Origin: Chromatiaceae bacterium
GTDB lineage: Bacteria > Pseudomonadota > Gammaproteobacteria > Chromatiales > Chromatiaceae
Assembly (NCBI GenBank): GCA_024235255.1
Contig: JACKMT010000002.1
Span: forward strand, 992,001-1,056,000
Direction of reading: 5' to 3'
Length of the DNA: 64,000 nucleotides
The translations under genes and the position numbers were made by a program. Below the pieces are notes generated by a model. That model worked only from the letters and a program-made list of their open reading frames with translations, had not been told where the DNA came from and did not search any database. Positions 23,155-32,653 of the stretch are shown piece after piece; the first letter of the stretch is position 1, and each line of letters opens with the position of its first letter.

Positions 23155-23928
23155 ATGAGTAATCTGATTACCGAACGTGTTACCCATGTTCACCACTGGG
23201 ACGAAAACCTGTTCAGCTTCAAGACCAGCCGCGACCCGTCGTTCCGGTTTCATAACGGCCATTTCACGATGATCGGGTTGAAACTCGATGGGCGCCCAGT
23301 GATGCGCGCCTACAGTATCGTCAGCGCGAACTACGAGGAGGAGCTGGAATTTTTCAGCATCAAGGTGCCCGACGGCCCGCTCACTTCCCGCTTGCAGCAT
23401 CTGAAGGTGGGGGACGAACTGCTGTTGAGCCGCAAGCCGACCGGGACGCTGCTGGTAGACAACCTGCTGCCCGGCCGCAATCTCTATCTGATCGCCACCG
23501 GCACCGGTCTGGCGCCCTTCATGAGCATCATCAAGGATCCGGAGATTTACGAGCGCTTCGATCGCATCGTGCTGACCCACGGTGTACGTTACAGGTCTGA
23601 ACTGGCCTACGCCCGTACCATAACCGACGAGCTTCCCAACAACGAATACTTCGGTGACCAGGTCAAACAGAAACTGATCTACTACCCCAGTGTCACACGC
23701 GAGCCGTTTGACACCAATGGCCGACTCACCGACCTGATGCGCAACAGACAACTGTTTCGGGATCTCGGCATGCAGCCATTCGATGTTGCAAACGACCGTT
23801 TCATGATCTGCGGCAGCCCCTCGATGTTGAAGGATACCTGCGCAATACTCGACGAGCATGGCTTTATCGAGTCGCACCGCGGGGTCGTCGGCCACTATGT
23901 GATTGAGCGCGCTTTTGTCGAAAGTTGA
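23155..23928 (+). CDS. fpr: Ferredoxin/flavodoxin-NADP reductase
   Basis: 257 residues, the size of bacterial Fpr. FAD-binding motif RAYSIVSA near 54-61, the NADP-site loop IATGTGLAPFMSII near 115, and the C-terminal FMICGSPSML. The C-terminus ERAFVES is of the subclass IA type. It exchanges electrons between NADPH and ferredoxin or flavodoxin, and supports iron-sulfur repair and oxidative stress response. The 190-base upstream region is AT-rich and probably holds its promoter. Confidence 0.95.
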   Translation: MSNLITERVTHVHHWDENLFSFKTSRDPSFRFHNGHFTMIGLKLDGRPVMRAYSIVSANYEEELEFFSIKVPDGPLTSRLQHLKVGDELLLSRKPTGTLLVDNLLPGRNLYLIATGTGLAPFMSIIKDPEIYERFDRIVLTHGVRYRSELAYARTITDELPNNEYFGDQVKQKLIYYPSVTREPFDTNGRLTDLMRNRQLFRDLGMQPFDVANDRFMICGSPSMLKDTCAILDEHGFIESHRGVVGHYVIERAFVES

Positions 23929-23995
23929 CGTGCGAGGCTTAAAATCCTGCGCTGCAGTCTGAGATTTGGCTTACCCGTTTCATACGAGGCGTTAA

Positions 23996-25222
23996 ATGAG
24001 CACAACCCCGAACTGGTGGCGCAATCCTGCAGTGATTATTCTCGGCGGCTGCCTGATCGCGATGATCGGCTTCGGCATTCGCTCCAGCTTCGGGCTGTTT
24101 CTCGATCCGATGACCCTGGCGAAAGGCTGGGGCCGCGAGACTTTCGCGCTGGCGATGGCGATTCAGAATCTGTTGTGGGGCATAGGCGTGCCGCTGGCGG
24201 GGATGATCGCCGACCGCCGTGGTTCTGCTCAGGTACTGATATTCGGAGCCGCCGCCTACTGCGCCGGCATCTACGGTATGGCTCAGGCGGAGAGCAGCCT
24301 AATGCTCCATCTGACCGGCGGCCTGTTGGCCGGGATCGGCGTGGCATTCACCGGCTTCGCCATTGCGCTGTCCGCCATCGCCAAAGTGGTCGGACCGCAC
24401 AAACGCTCGCTGGCACTGGGACTGGGCACTGCGGCGGGCTCACTCGGGCAGGTGGTGTTTTCTCCTCTGGCGCAGTCGTTCATCACCCTTTACGGCTGGC
24501 AAACCGCGCTGCTGCTGCTGGCCGGTTTTACGCTGCTGATCATTCCGCTGGCCGGACTGATGCCGCCTACGCAAGGCGTTGCGGGCGAGGCCCAGTCGCA
24601 CCAAACGCTGGCCGAGGCGCTGCGCGAAGCGGCGTCCCACTCCGGCTATGTGCTGTTGACACTGGGCTTTTTTGTCTGTGGATTTCACGTCGCTTTCATC
24701 GCAGTGCATTTCCCGTCCTATATCAAAGACATCGGCCTGGCTCCCCAGGTCGGCGCCGTGTCGCTGGCGCTGATCGGCCTGTTCAATATCGCCGGTTCGC
24801 TGGTTTCCGGCTGGATCGGTCAGCACCGCAGCAAGAAGCTCAGCCTGAGCTGGATCTACTTGCTGCGCGCTATTGCGATCACCGCCCTGCTGCTGGCGCC
24901 CAAAACCGAGTGGACGATCTACCTTTTCTCCGTCGCGATGGGAGTGCTCTGGCTCTCCACCGTGCCCCTGACGACCGGCATTGTCGGTCAGGTATTCGGA
25001 CTGCGTTACCTGGCAACCCTGTTTGGCATCGTCTTCTTCAGTCACCAGCTGGGCAGTTTTCTCGGCGTCTGGCTGGGCGGGTATCTGTACGATGCAACCG
25101 GTTCCTACGATTCGGTCTGGTGGGCCGGCGTCGTGCTCGGTCTGCTCGCTGCGGTGATCCACCTGCCGATCAATGAACGGCCGTTGGCACGGCTGACCAG
25201 GCCTGGCGTGCAGGCTGCATAG
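23996..25222 (+). CDS. MFS transporter, monocarboxylate/OFA-like
   Basis: 408 residues with about 12 membrane helices. Early motifs SSFGLFLDPMTLAKGWGRE and GMIADRRGSAQVL (the MFS motif A loop) match the OFA / monocarboxylate branch of the major facilitator superfamily. A central loop (PPTQGVAGEAQSHQTLAE) separates the two six-helix halves. The substrate cannot be read from the sequence. It starts 67 bases after fpr; linkage to it is uncertain. Confidence 0.88.
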   Translation: MSTTPNWWRNPAVIILGGCLIAMIGFGIRSSFGLFLDPMTLAKGWGRETFALAMAIQNLLWGIGVPLAGMIADRRGSAQVLIFGAAAYCAGIYGMAQAESSLMLHLTGGLLAGIGVAFTGFAIALSAIAKVVGPHKRSLALGLGTAAGSLGQVVFSPLAQSFITLYGWQTALLLLAGFTLLIIPLAGLMPPTQGVAGEAQSHQTLAEALREAASHSGYVLLTLGFFVCGFHVAFIAVHFPSYIKDIGLAPQVGAVSLALIGLFNIAGSLVSGWIGQHRSKKLSLSWIYLLRAIAITALLLAPKTEWTIYLFSVAMGVLWLSTVPLTTGIVGQVFGLRYLATLFGIVFFSHQLGSFLGVWLGGYLYDATGSYDSVWWAGVVLGLLAAVIHLPINERPLARLTRPGVQAA

Positions 25223-25315
25223 CGCAAAGCCGACCGGGGCTCGACCCGGTGTTGTCATCCACCGGTCGGTATAATCCGCTGTTCATCTCAAGTTTCGCAA
25301 TCATTGAAGGAAGTC

Positions 25316-26686
25316 ATGGATTACGCTGTCGTCGATGCATTGATCACCCCGCATGGCCATCTGGACATACTCTCCAAGATGGAGGTGAGCAAACTGCTGG
25401 ACAACACCCAGGGCGGGTTGTACAGCCTGTTCCGCAACTGCTCGCTGGCGGTACTCAGCAGCGGCAGTTACCTGGATGACGGCAAGGAGCTGCTGGAGCG
25501 CTATCCGGGATTCGATATTCGCGTCGTGCAGGAGGAGCGGGGCATCAAGTTGAAGGTAACGGATGCACCGGCCGGCGCGTTTGTCGACGGACGCATGATC
25601 AAGGGGATCAACGAGCACCTTTTTTCCGTGCTGCGCGATGTGATCTACGTCGCCGACGAGATCAAGGGGAATCCCAACTTCGACCTGGATGATTCGGCGG
25701 GAGTGACCAATGCGGTGTTCCATATCCTGCGCAACGCCGACATTCTGCACCCGCGTACCAATCCAAAACGGGTGGTCTGCTGGGGCGGCCACTCCATCAG
25801 CCGCGAGGAGTACGACTATACCAAAGAGGTCGGCTACCAGCTGGGACTGCGCGGCCTGGATATCTGCACCGGCTGCGGGCCGGGCGCGATGAAGGGCCCG
25901 ATGAAAGGGGCTGCGATCGGCCATGCAAAACAGCGCATCATCGGCGGTCAATATCTGGGTATCACAGAGCCTGGCATCATCGCCGCCGAATCACCCAATC
26001 CCATCGTCAACAATCTGGTGATCATGCCGGATATCGAAAAGCGTCTGGAGGCGTTCGTCCGGACCGGACACGCGGTGGTGGTTTTTCCCGGAGGAGTCGG
26101 GACCGCGGAGGAGATACTCTATCTGCTTGGCATTCTGCTGCATCCGAACAACGCTGATATACCGTTTCCGCTGATACTCACCGGCCCGGAAAATTCGTCG
26201 GAATACTTCCGCCAGATCGACCAGTTTATCGGTATTACGCTGGGAGCGGTGGCGCAGAGTCGTTACCGGGTTATCGTTAATGATCCGCTAGCGGTGGCGC
26301 GGCAGGTGAAAAAGGGTATCCGGGAGGTGCGCCGCTACCGTAAGGAGACCGACGATGCCTACTATTTCAACTGGCGGCTTCAGATCGACGCCGAATTTCA
26401 GGCCCCGTTCCTACCGACCCACGAAAGGATGCGCGGCCTGATTCTCAACCGGGATCTGCCGAGTCATCGGCTTGCGGCCAACCTGCGCCGCGCGTTTTCC
26501 GGGGTCGTTGCCGGCAACGTAAAGGACGAGGGCATCCGCGCCATCGAACGGCACGGACATTTCGAGATTCGCGGCGAGCGGATGATCATGGAGCGCATGG
26601 ACGACCTGCTCACCTCGTTTGTCGCCCAGAGCCGGATGAAGCTGTCGGGCAAGGATTATACCCCCTGCTACAGAATCATCCGCTGA
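25316..26686 (+). CDS. ppnN: Nucleotide 5'-monophosphate nucleosidase (LOG family)
   Basis: 456 residues from ATG 25316, with gaaggaa just upstream. The LOG-family core has VVFPGGVGTAEEILYLLGI and ICTGCGPGAMKGPMKGA; the long N- and C-terminal extensions match PpnN (YgdH) of E. coli. PpnN splits purine and pyrimidine monophosphates into base and ribose 5-phosphate and is tuned by (p)ppGpp. Length and ends match the family, so identity is secure; regulation by ppGpp is inferred from E. coli. Confidence 0.93.
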   Translation: MDYAVVDALITPHGHLDILSKMEVSKLLDNTQGGLYSLFRNCSLAVLSSGSYLDDGKELLERYPGFDIRVVQEERGIKLKVTDAPAGAFVDGRMIKGINEHLFSVLRDVIYVADEIKGNPNFDLDDSAGVTNAVFHILRNADILHPRTNPKRVVCWGGHSISREEYDYTKEVGYQLGLRGLDICTGCGPGAMKGPMKGAAIGHAKQRIIGGQYLGITEPGIIAAESPNPIVNNLVIMPDIEKRLEAFVRTGHAVVVFPGGVGTAEEILYLLGILLHPNNADIPFPLILTGPENSSEYFRQIDQFIGITLGAVAQSRYRVIVNDPLAVARQVKKGIREVRRYRKETDDAYYFNWRLQIDAEFQAPFLPTHERMRGLILNRDLPSHRLAANLRRAFSGVVAGNVKDEGIRAIERHGHFEIRGERMIMERMDDLLTSFVAQSRMKLSGKDYTPCYRIIR

Positions 26687-26699
26687 ACCGGGCAGGGGT

Positions 26700-27122
26700 C
26701 TACTTGACCGTGATGGTGATCTTATCCGAGAGGATAGGCGGTTCGTGGGGTATGTGCACCAGATCTCCCAGCAACAGCTGAAGGGTATGGCTGCCGGGGG
26801 CAAGCTCGATGCTCACCTCGGTCTGACCGCCGCCAAAATGTTTGTGGTTGTCATCCGCCGGAATCGGCATATCCAGATCGGGAAGGCTGTCCGAATCGAT
26901 CAGCAGATGGTGATGGCCGGTCATCTCTTTCTCCGTTCCCGCCGGTGCGACACCCATCCCTTTCAGACCGAATCGTACCGTGACCGGGCTGGTCACCTCA
27001 GCGCCATCTGCCGGTGAAATGATATAAGCCGCCGCGCCTTCCGGGGCGGGTGTGCCGGCGAACGCCAGGCCGGTCAGCAGCAGACAGGCGAGAGAGAAGG
27101 GTAGTAATGAATAACGCAACAT
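26700..27122 (-). CDS. Exported DUF4399 protein
   Basis: 140 residues with a signal peptide (MLRYSLLPFSLACLLLTG, cut near LAFAG). The mature part has GHHHLLIDSDSLPDLDMPIP and DNHKHFGGGQTEVSIEL, the signature of DUF4399, a small periplasmic beta-sandwich family rich in histidines, so metal binding is possible. ATG 27122 is chosen because ggag lies 8 bases upstream; TTG 27128 is the alternative. It converges with ppnN. Confidence 0.85.
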   Translation of the reverse strand: MLRYSLLPFSLACLLLTGLAFAGTPAPEGAAAYIISPADGAEVTSPVTVRFGLKGMGVAPAGTEKEMTGHHHLLIDSDSLPDLDMPIPADDNHKHFGGGQTEVSIELAPGSHTLQLLLGDLVHIPHEPPILSDKITITVK

Positions 27123-27275
27123 GATCAAACTCCTTTTGTCAGAGACTTTCAGGGATACTGCTGAGTGGTTTTAAAGGTACGCTGCCTGTTTGACCGGCAG
27201 CGCTTGTTACTCAACGAGTATAGAGTACCTTATGATTTTTTATCCCTGTGATTATCAATATTATTCGGTGCGGCT

Positions 27276-27668
27276 ATGGAGAGGGTAAAGCAGGTAATTG
27301 TGATCCGCAAAGATCTGCACATGCGCAGGGGCAAGGAGATTGCTCAAGGCGCCCATGCGGCGATGGAGTTTCTGATCAGCCGGCTGCGCGCCGGCGTAGG
27401 CCGTGGTGCCGCAGTCGAATTAGCGCTCAACAATATGGAACGGTTCTGGATCGCACACGGGATGGCCAAGGTCTGCCTGCAGGTCGACTCGGAGCAGGCG
27501 TTGCTGGCCTGCCACGAGAGTGCAGTTGCGCACGGCCTCAGCAGTCACCTGATCCTGGATAGCGGGCGTACCGAATTTGGCGGGGTGCCGACCTATACCG
27601 CCTGTGCCATCGGCCCCGACGAAGCCGGCCGTATCGACCCGGTGACCGGCGGACTCTCGCTCTATTGA
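27276..27668 (+). CDS. pth2: Peptidyl-tRNA hydrolase, Pth2 (archaeal/eukaryotic) type
   Basis: 130 residues matching the PTH2 fold, not the common bacterial Pth: KQVIVIRKDLHMRRGKEIAQ at the N-terminus with the conserved lysine, AHAAMEFL, then LILDSGRTEFGGVPTYTACA and AIGPDEAGRIDPVTG at the C-terminus. PTH2 enzymes release peptides from peptidyl-tRNA. It has 130 bases of AT-rich upstream DNA and no operon partner. A normal Pth probably exists elsewhere in the genome, so this may be a second enzyme with a special substrate. Confidence 0.88.
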   Translation: MERVKQVIVIRKDLHMRRGKEIAQGAHAAMEFLISRLRAGVGRGAAVELALNNMERFWIAHGMAKVCLQVDSEQALLACHESAVAHGLSSHLILDSGRTEFGGVPTYTACAIGPDEAGRIDPVTGGLSLY

Positions 27669-27697
27669 TCCGGAGTGCCGCAGCGATGTTTGCGGTG

Positions 27698-28708
27698 TCA
27701 GTTGCCGTAAACCGTGTGCACCAGATTTGCAATGCTGCTCTGTTCGACCAATTCACTTAGCGGGTATCTGACGATTACCAGATTATGCACCAATTCGCCA
27801 AAATGCATCTCGGCGTAGGGGATTTCGTGCCCTGACTCCCTGTCGACCTTCACATTGGCCCGGTTCAGGCAGTCGTTCTGGAGTCTGAGGACGCAGCACT
27901 CAGACGGATTGGCGAGCACTTCGATCAGCAGATCCAGGTAGTCGTTAATGGTTTTCAGGGTTTGCGAGGCTTGGTCGATCGCCGTCTCGGTATCCTCCAG
28001 CTGCCGGGTCAGCGTGGCGCGGGATTGTGTCGTTCCGTCCGCGGGAGCTGCAGCTGAATCCTGCTCCGCAGACCGGTCTTTCAGCTCGATCTGCAGCTGT
28101 ATTCGCTGGCGCTGAAGATCCGCTTTGCGTTCGGTCTGCCTGGCCACACGTTTTTCAGCTTCTGCCACCAACAGCTTGAACTTTCTTGTGCGCAGTTCAT
28201 GCCGCGTGTTCTGATCGCTCATGCCAGGCACCGCCAGGGAGTGCTCGGAAAAAACCACGACATCCTGCATTACTTCGCGTTGGAGACGATCTTCATTCAG
28301 CGCGTGGCCGGGGCGCCGCTTCTCCTGGCGCGACATCACCATCAGGGCGTAGCCGTGGGAGAGTTCGAACGATGCGGGCATTTTGCTGAAATCACGAAAA
28401 TCACGCGAGTGGCTGAACAGGTGTTCGATCTGGTCCAGCGAACCGAAGTAAGCGTGTACCCGAGGGTCTGCGCCGTAGGCACTTTTGCTAACCTCGATCG
28501 GGCCAGGGATCTGTTGGATCAGGGATTGAAGATACAACAGCGCCGTTTCCACCGGCCCCCTGAGTTTTTTCCGGTAACCCGGTATAGCCGAAAGGCGGCT
28601 GTCGAACTGTTTTACCGCGAGATCGATGTAGCCGTTCAGCTCCGCCTCCGGAAGGACGGATGGGGGTTCCCCCTGAGAATGCATCAGGCGCTTCAGCAGC
28701 GAAATCAT
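27698..28708 (-). CDS. Unknown protein with central coiled coil
   Basis: 336 residues, no signal peptide or membrane helix. An N-terminal helical part (residues 1-175) is followed by a charged coiled coil (about 180-265; RKADLQRQRIQLQIELKDR and similar) and a C-terminal part ending VIVRYPLSELVEQSSIANLV. No family recognised. It lies at the edge of the minus-strand signalling cluster with a separate 240-base upstream gap, and could be cytoplasmic or peripheral. It converges with pth2. Confidence 0.6.
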   Translation of the reverse strand: MISLLKRLMHSQGEPPSVLPEAELNGYIDLAVKQFDSRLSAIPGYRKKLRGPVETALLYLQSLIQQIPGPIEVSKSAYGADPRVHAYFGSLDQIEHLFSHSRDFRDFSKMPASFELSHGYALMVMSRQEKRRPGHALNEDRLQREVMQDVVVFSEHSLAVPGMSDQNTRHELRTRKFKLLVAEAEKRVARQTERKADLQRQRIQLQIELKDRSAEQDSAAAPADGTTQSRATLTRQLEDTETAIDQASQTLKTINDYLDLLIEVLANPSECCVLRLQNDCLNRANVKVDRESGHEIPYAEMHFGELVHNLVIVRYPLSELVEQSSIANLVHTVYGN

Positions 28709-28950
28709 GGCGATCCCTTTATCTAATTCGATGGAGTGTCTAGGCTATATCGGTAGTATAGACGTATCTATTTAGTCGACATTTAAAAACGGGTGTATCG
28801 ACATGGTCGAACAAACTCCGGCGCTTGCTAACTCAATTGTCAATACCGCCATTTGCAGCCACTCATTTCGAACAGCAACGCGTCTCAGGGGGGATATAAG
28901 GGAGTTTTTCAGAAGTGATAGATGAACAGACTCTCGATAAAACTAAGCCA

Positions 28951-31590
28951 TCAGCTGAACTCAGCGATCAATTCTGGGATTTTATCTGCCGGAACCGGTT
29001 TACTGAAGAGATAACCTTGAACCATTTCGCAACCCAGCTCTTTCAGGATCTCCAGCTGCTGTTCGGTTTCTACGCCTTCTGCGACAACGTGTAGTCCGAG
29101 ATTGCGGGCCATCGTGATAGTGGCGCTTACCAGTTCCCGGTCAGCTGAATCTAAGGTGATGTCATTGATGAAACTACGGTCGATCTTCAAGGTACTGAAG
29201 GGGTAGTTGCGCAAATAACTCAAAGAGGAGTAACCGGTGCCGAAATCATCCATTGAAATTTCCACACCTAGTCTGACAAAAGCCTCAAGTGACTCATTGA
29301 CGAAGTGGTTGGCGTTCATTAAAACGCCCTCGGTTATCTCCAGTTCCAGTACGTCCCCCCTCAAGTCTGATTGTAGGAGAACTTCTTTTATATGTTCCAG
29401 TAGATCCGGGTCACGCAGCTGGTGAGGAGAGAGGTTGACCGCTATCCTGAATGCGCAAAGATTCTGCCATTTGGCTGTCTTTTCCAGCACCTCGGATAGT
29501 ACGTAGCGCCCAACCGGGATGATTTGGCCATTCTGCTCAAGGATAGGAATAAACTCTTCAGGCGACACACTACCGAGCACCGGACTGTCCCATCTGAGCA
29601 ACGCTTCGGCACCAACAATTGTTCCTTGTAAAATATTAATCTTTGGCTGGTAGTTGATATACAGTTCACCGCGCTCCAGGGCACCATGCAGATTCTCCTC
29701 CAGCAGTAACCGCCGGGCCGCAGCCCGATTCATATCGTCGGTGAAAAAGTGGTATATATTGCGTCCCTGTTCCTTCGAGTAATACATGGCTGAATCTGCG
29801 TTGCGCAGCAGTTCGGCTGGGTTGTCTCCATCCGTGGGATACAGTGCGATACCCAGGCTTGCGGTCAGAATCAGTTCACGATTATCCAGCAAAAAGGCTT
29901 CCCGGAAGCGATTCAAAAGATTCATCGCAATCGGACGCACATCACTGGCAGCCGATAATCCACCCAACAATATAATAAATTCGTCGCCTCCGAGCCGCCC
30001 GACGGTATCTTCAATACGCAGAGAATTGCTGAGACGCGCAGCGGCTTCAATCAAGAGTTTATCTCCGATCTCATGTCCCAGTATGTCATTTACTTTCTTG
30101 AAGTTATCCAGGTCCAGAAAGAGCACCGCGACCAGCTTGGCAGCGCGCTGTGCCTCTTTTATCAGTTGCGAGAGCCGATCGAGTGTAAGGAAGCGATTTG
30201 GTAAACCGGTAAGTGTGTCGAAGTGAGCATGGCGCAGTATCTGCTCCTGCTGTTCCTTCAGCAGAGAGATATCGACAACAGCAGCCCTTACGCCGGTTGG
30301 TTTACCCTTCTTGATGATCGGGGATGAGTAGGCAAGGACCGGGAACACCCTGCCATCCTTGCATTTGGCTGTATATTCTGTCCCGATGGATCGAACATCG
30401 GCGTCCTGTACGACTTTCATAAGGTTGACGGCAGCCTTGTCGCGCTCATCGGGCATGATCAAATCAAAAATCAAGGCGCTTTCGAGTTCACTCCGTGTAT
30501 AACCAAAGGCGTCACAGGCATGCCGATTGGTGTAGGTGATCGCTCCTTTGGGGTCCAATTCGCAAATCGTCAGAGGCAGCATGTCAGCAAGTTCCCGAAA
30601 CCGCTGTTCGCTCTCACGCAGGGTTTCCGTCGCATGTATGGAACGGATTGCCTCACAACTGTACGATGCGAGTATGGTGCCGATCTCCTTGTCCTCTTCG
30701 ACGAATGGTGGGGGCTCCTTGGTGTGAAGCGTCAGAATGCCCAAAATCTCTCCACTGTCCTGCGGCAGCGGAAATGCAAGGAGAGAGCCATCCCGGTAAC
30801 CGCTCCAGCCACTTGACTCGGCGGTTGCACATGTTGCGATATCTCTAATAATCAGTGGTTTACCGGTTTCAAGGACACGCTCCAGCACGGAATTTTTGGG
30901 TAGCGGAAATGGTATGAATTTCTTGGCATGGCCCGCATCCAGCGCGCGCACCAGGCGCAGGCCGGTTGCCTCAAGAAAATAGAGGCTGCCGCCCGATGCG
31001 CACATGTGATCGGCGAATTCATCCAGAATACGCGAACTGATGCTGCTTACGTCTACACAGGCAGAGAAGCCCTGCGTGGTTGTGACGATTTTTCGTAGGC
31101 GCCCATTGATTTCCGCCAAATGGGTATTGGCCTGTTCCAGCTCCCGGGTCCTCTCCTGCACCAGCGCCTCCAGCTGCTCCTGATAGGCACGATTCTGCCG
31201 TATCAACCGGGTGTTCTCCAACGCCTGATCAATCGTATGCTCCAGGATGTGCAGGCCTTCCACCGGCTTGATGAGGTAGTCGTAGGCACCCAGTCTGAGT
31301 GCTTCAATAGCGTCACCCAACACGCCCGCACCGGAGATAACGATGATTGGCATATCAGGTGCGCACGCTTTACTCTGTTTTATGAGTTCAAGGCCACTCA
31401 TCCCAGGCATGCGTAAATCGGTGAGCACCAGTTCGGGCGTCTCGTGCTGAATCAATTTAACACCGGCAGGGCCGCTCTCTGCTGTTAGTACCCGGTAGCC
31501 AAGATCCTCGAGTTGATCCTGAAAGCTCTGCCGGATGATCTCTTCGTCATCAACTACCAGAATCGTAGTGTCGCGGGATGATTCGCTCAT
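28951..31590 (-). CDS. REC-GAF-PAS-GGDEF-EAL cyclic-di-GMP response regulator
   Basis: 879 residues. REC at about 8-125 (phospho-Asp in LVLTDLRMPGMSG), coiled coil, GAF at about 170-325, PAS at about 330-445, GGDEF at about 450-610 and EAL at about 625-875. The cyclase motif is intact (GRLGGDEFIIL) and an inhibitory-site RIED lies five residues before it. The phosphodiesterase residues look intact: AEALLRW, ELEITE, MDDFGTGYSSL, KIDRSF, VVAEGVET. So it may make or break cyclic-di-GMP. It starts 9 bases after a stand-alone receiver gene, so the two are cotranscribed. The REC-GAF front is paralogous to that of the hybrid kinase at 36149-38641. Confidence 0.93.
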   Translation of the reverse strand: MSESSRDTTILVVDDEEIIRQSFQDQLEDLGYRVLTAESGPAGVKLIQHETPELVLTDLRMPGMSGLELIKQSKACAPDMPIIVISGAGVLGDAIEALRLGAYDYLIKPVEGLHILEHTIDQALENTRLIRQNRAYQEQLEALVQERTRELEQANTHLAEINGRLRKIVTTTQGFSACVDVSSISSRILDEFADHMCASGGSLYFLEATGLRLVRALDAGHAKKFIPFPLPKNSVLERVLETGKPLIIRDIATCATAESSGWSGYRDGSLLAFPLPQDSGEILGILTLHTKEPPPFVEEDKEIGTILASYSCEAIRSIHATETLRESEQRFRELADMLPLTICELDPKGAITYTNRHACDAFGYTRSELESALIFDLIMPDERDKAAVNLMKVVQDADVRSIGTEYTAKCKDGRVFPVLAYSSPIIKKGKPTGVRAAVVDISLLKEQQEQILRHAHFDTLTGLPNRFLTLDRLSQLIKEAQRAAKLVAVLFLDLDNFKKVNDILGHEIGDKLLIEAAARLSNSLRIEDTVGRLGGDEFIILLGGLSAASDVRPIAMNLLNRFREAFLLDNRELILTASLGIALYPTDGDNPAELLRNADSAMYYSKEQGRNIYHFFTDDMNRAAARRLLLEENLHGALERGELYINYQPKINILQGTIVGAEALLRWDSPVLGSVSPEEFIPILEQNGQIIPVGRYVLSEVLEKTAKWQNLCAFRIAVNLSPHQLRDPDLLEHIKEVLLQSDLRGDVLELEITEGVLMNANHFVNESLEAFVRLGVEISMDDFGTGYSSLSYLRNYPFSTLKIDRSFINDITLDSADRELVSATITMARNLGLHVVAEGVETEQQLEILKELGCEMVQGYLFSKPVPADKIPELIAEFS

Positions 31591-31599
31591 CTTCGGTTC

Positions 31600-31980
31600 C
31601 TACTCAACTTCTGAGATTTCTACAAGCCGAAGCACCTCGCATTCCAACTCCATCAGGTCATGTATTGGCTTCTTGAATATTCGATTGGAAACGTTAGCTA
31701 GATCCTGAAGGTCCGGCGGCAAATGGTATTCCGGTGAACCCGTGCATACCACAAAACCCATAGCGGGATAGTGCAGGGAGGCGCTCCGGATAAAATCGTT
31801 GCCGTCCATTCCCGGCAGTCTGACATCCACTATTGCAGCCATCTGCTGCTCCTGTTCAAGCAGTGCGAGCGCCGCTTCACCTGACCCGGCCTGAACCGCG
31901 GACCAGAGCCGGTCTTCGAAGTAGTCCATAAAGCTCTGGCGTACGGCAGGTTCATCATCAAGTATGAGAATACTCTTCAT
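31600..31980 (-). CDS. Stand-alone receiver domain (CheY-like)
   Basis: 126 residues forming only a REC domain: acidic pair D8/D9 in LILDDEPAV, phospho-acceptor in AIVDVRLPGMDG, the threonine in VVCTGSPEY and the lysine in FKKPIHD. It has no output domain. Its ATG overlaps the stop of the decayed kinase at 31977 by the common ATGA arrangement, showing that the pair was once translationally coupled. Its original kinase is dead, so it may now serve one of the paralogous kinases in the cluster. Confidence 0.88.
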   Translation of the reverse strand: MKSILILDDEPAVRQSFMDYFEDRLWSAVQAGSGEAALALLEQEQQMAAIVDVRLPGMDGNDFIRSASLHYPAMGFVVCTGSPEYHLPPDLQDLANVSNRIFKKPIHDLMELECEVLRLVEISEVE

Positions 31981-32614
31981 AATCTTATGTCTTTCTCAGT
32001 CAATGGCAATTTAATTGTAAACTTGGCACCCTCACAGGGCATCGAAGGCATGAAATCCGCGTACTCCTTTCTGATCTGGATCAGTTTGAAATCGCAATTA
32101 TTCGTCAAATCGTAGTCGGTCGCAGCCAATGCCAAACGACTGCTTACCATGGAGAGAGACGTCTCCGACCAAAGGACTTTTCCGGAGCGGCGTGTATGTT
32201 CGAGAATGCTGCGGCCGGAAAGATCTATGCCCACCAAATCGTCGTGTTTCGATCGGCGATGGTGCGCGAAACCGATGCTGGTGATTAACTCGTTCTTCTC
32301 CTCGACGATGTAGATTGTTTCAAAAAATTCGCCCTTGCCGCACTCGGCATCTATATAGGGCAGTCATCTGCGCTACCGAATAGGTCTCTTTCATCTCCAT
32401 CAGATTTGCCAGCGCGTTAAGTTGACGCTCACCATCTGACAGATGGACCGCTATCTGACCGGCGAAGCCCGGGCCTGCCCACTTGATGAATTCCGGTATT
32501 GTTGCGCAACTGCGGCACCAGAAACTGCCATACGAGAAAGGCAATGATGATCGCTGGAAGAGCTGCGGTCATTGCAGAGCGCAGGGAGAGATATCGGCGT
32601 TGCGTTGTCGGCAT
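31977..32614 (-). pseudogene. Remnant of a membrane histidine kinase
   Basis: Reading on the minus strand from about 32614: a first membrane helix (MTAALPAIIIAFLVWQFLV), a frameshift near 32480, a dCache-like sensor (QIAVHLSDGERQLNALANLM), a second frameshift near 32360 with an in-frame stop, more sensor (FFETIYIVEEKNELITSIG; VGIDLSGRSILEHTRR), then a jump into the kinase core. The end LALAATDYDLTNNCDFK matches the intact kinases at 33222 and 38741, but the phospho-histidine region and most of the ATPase are missing: PCEGA is joined directly to KFTIKLPLTEKD. Two frameshifts plus internal deletions leave no functional kinase. Confidence 0.88.
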
Positions 32615-32653
32615 TACGGATATCAATCCACAACCACAAATTTCCGATTTCGG

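Noticed and set aside
28803..28925. 40-codon plus-strand frame before the GGDEF-EAL gene
   Set aside because: Lacks a good ribosome site and lies opposite to the transcription of both neighbours.
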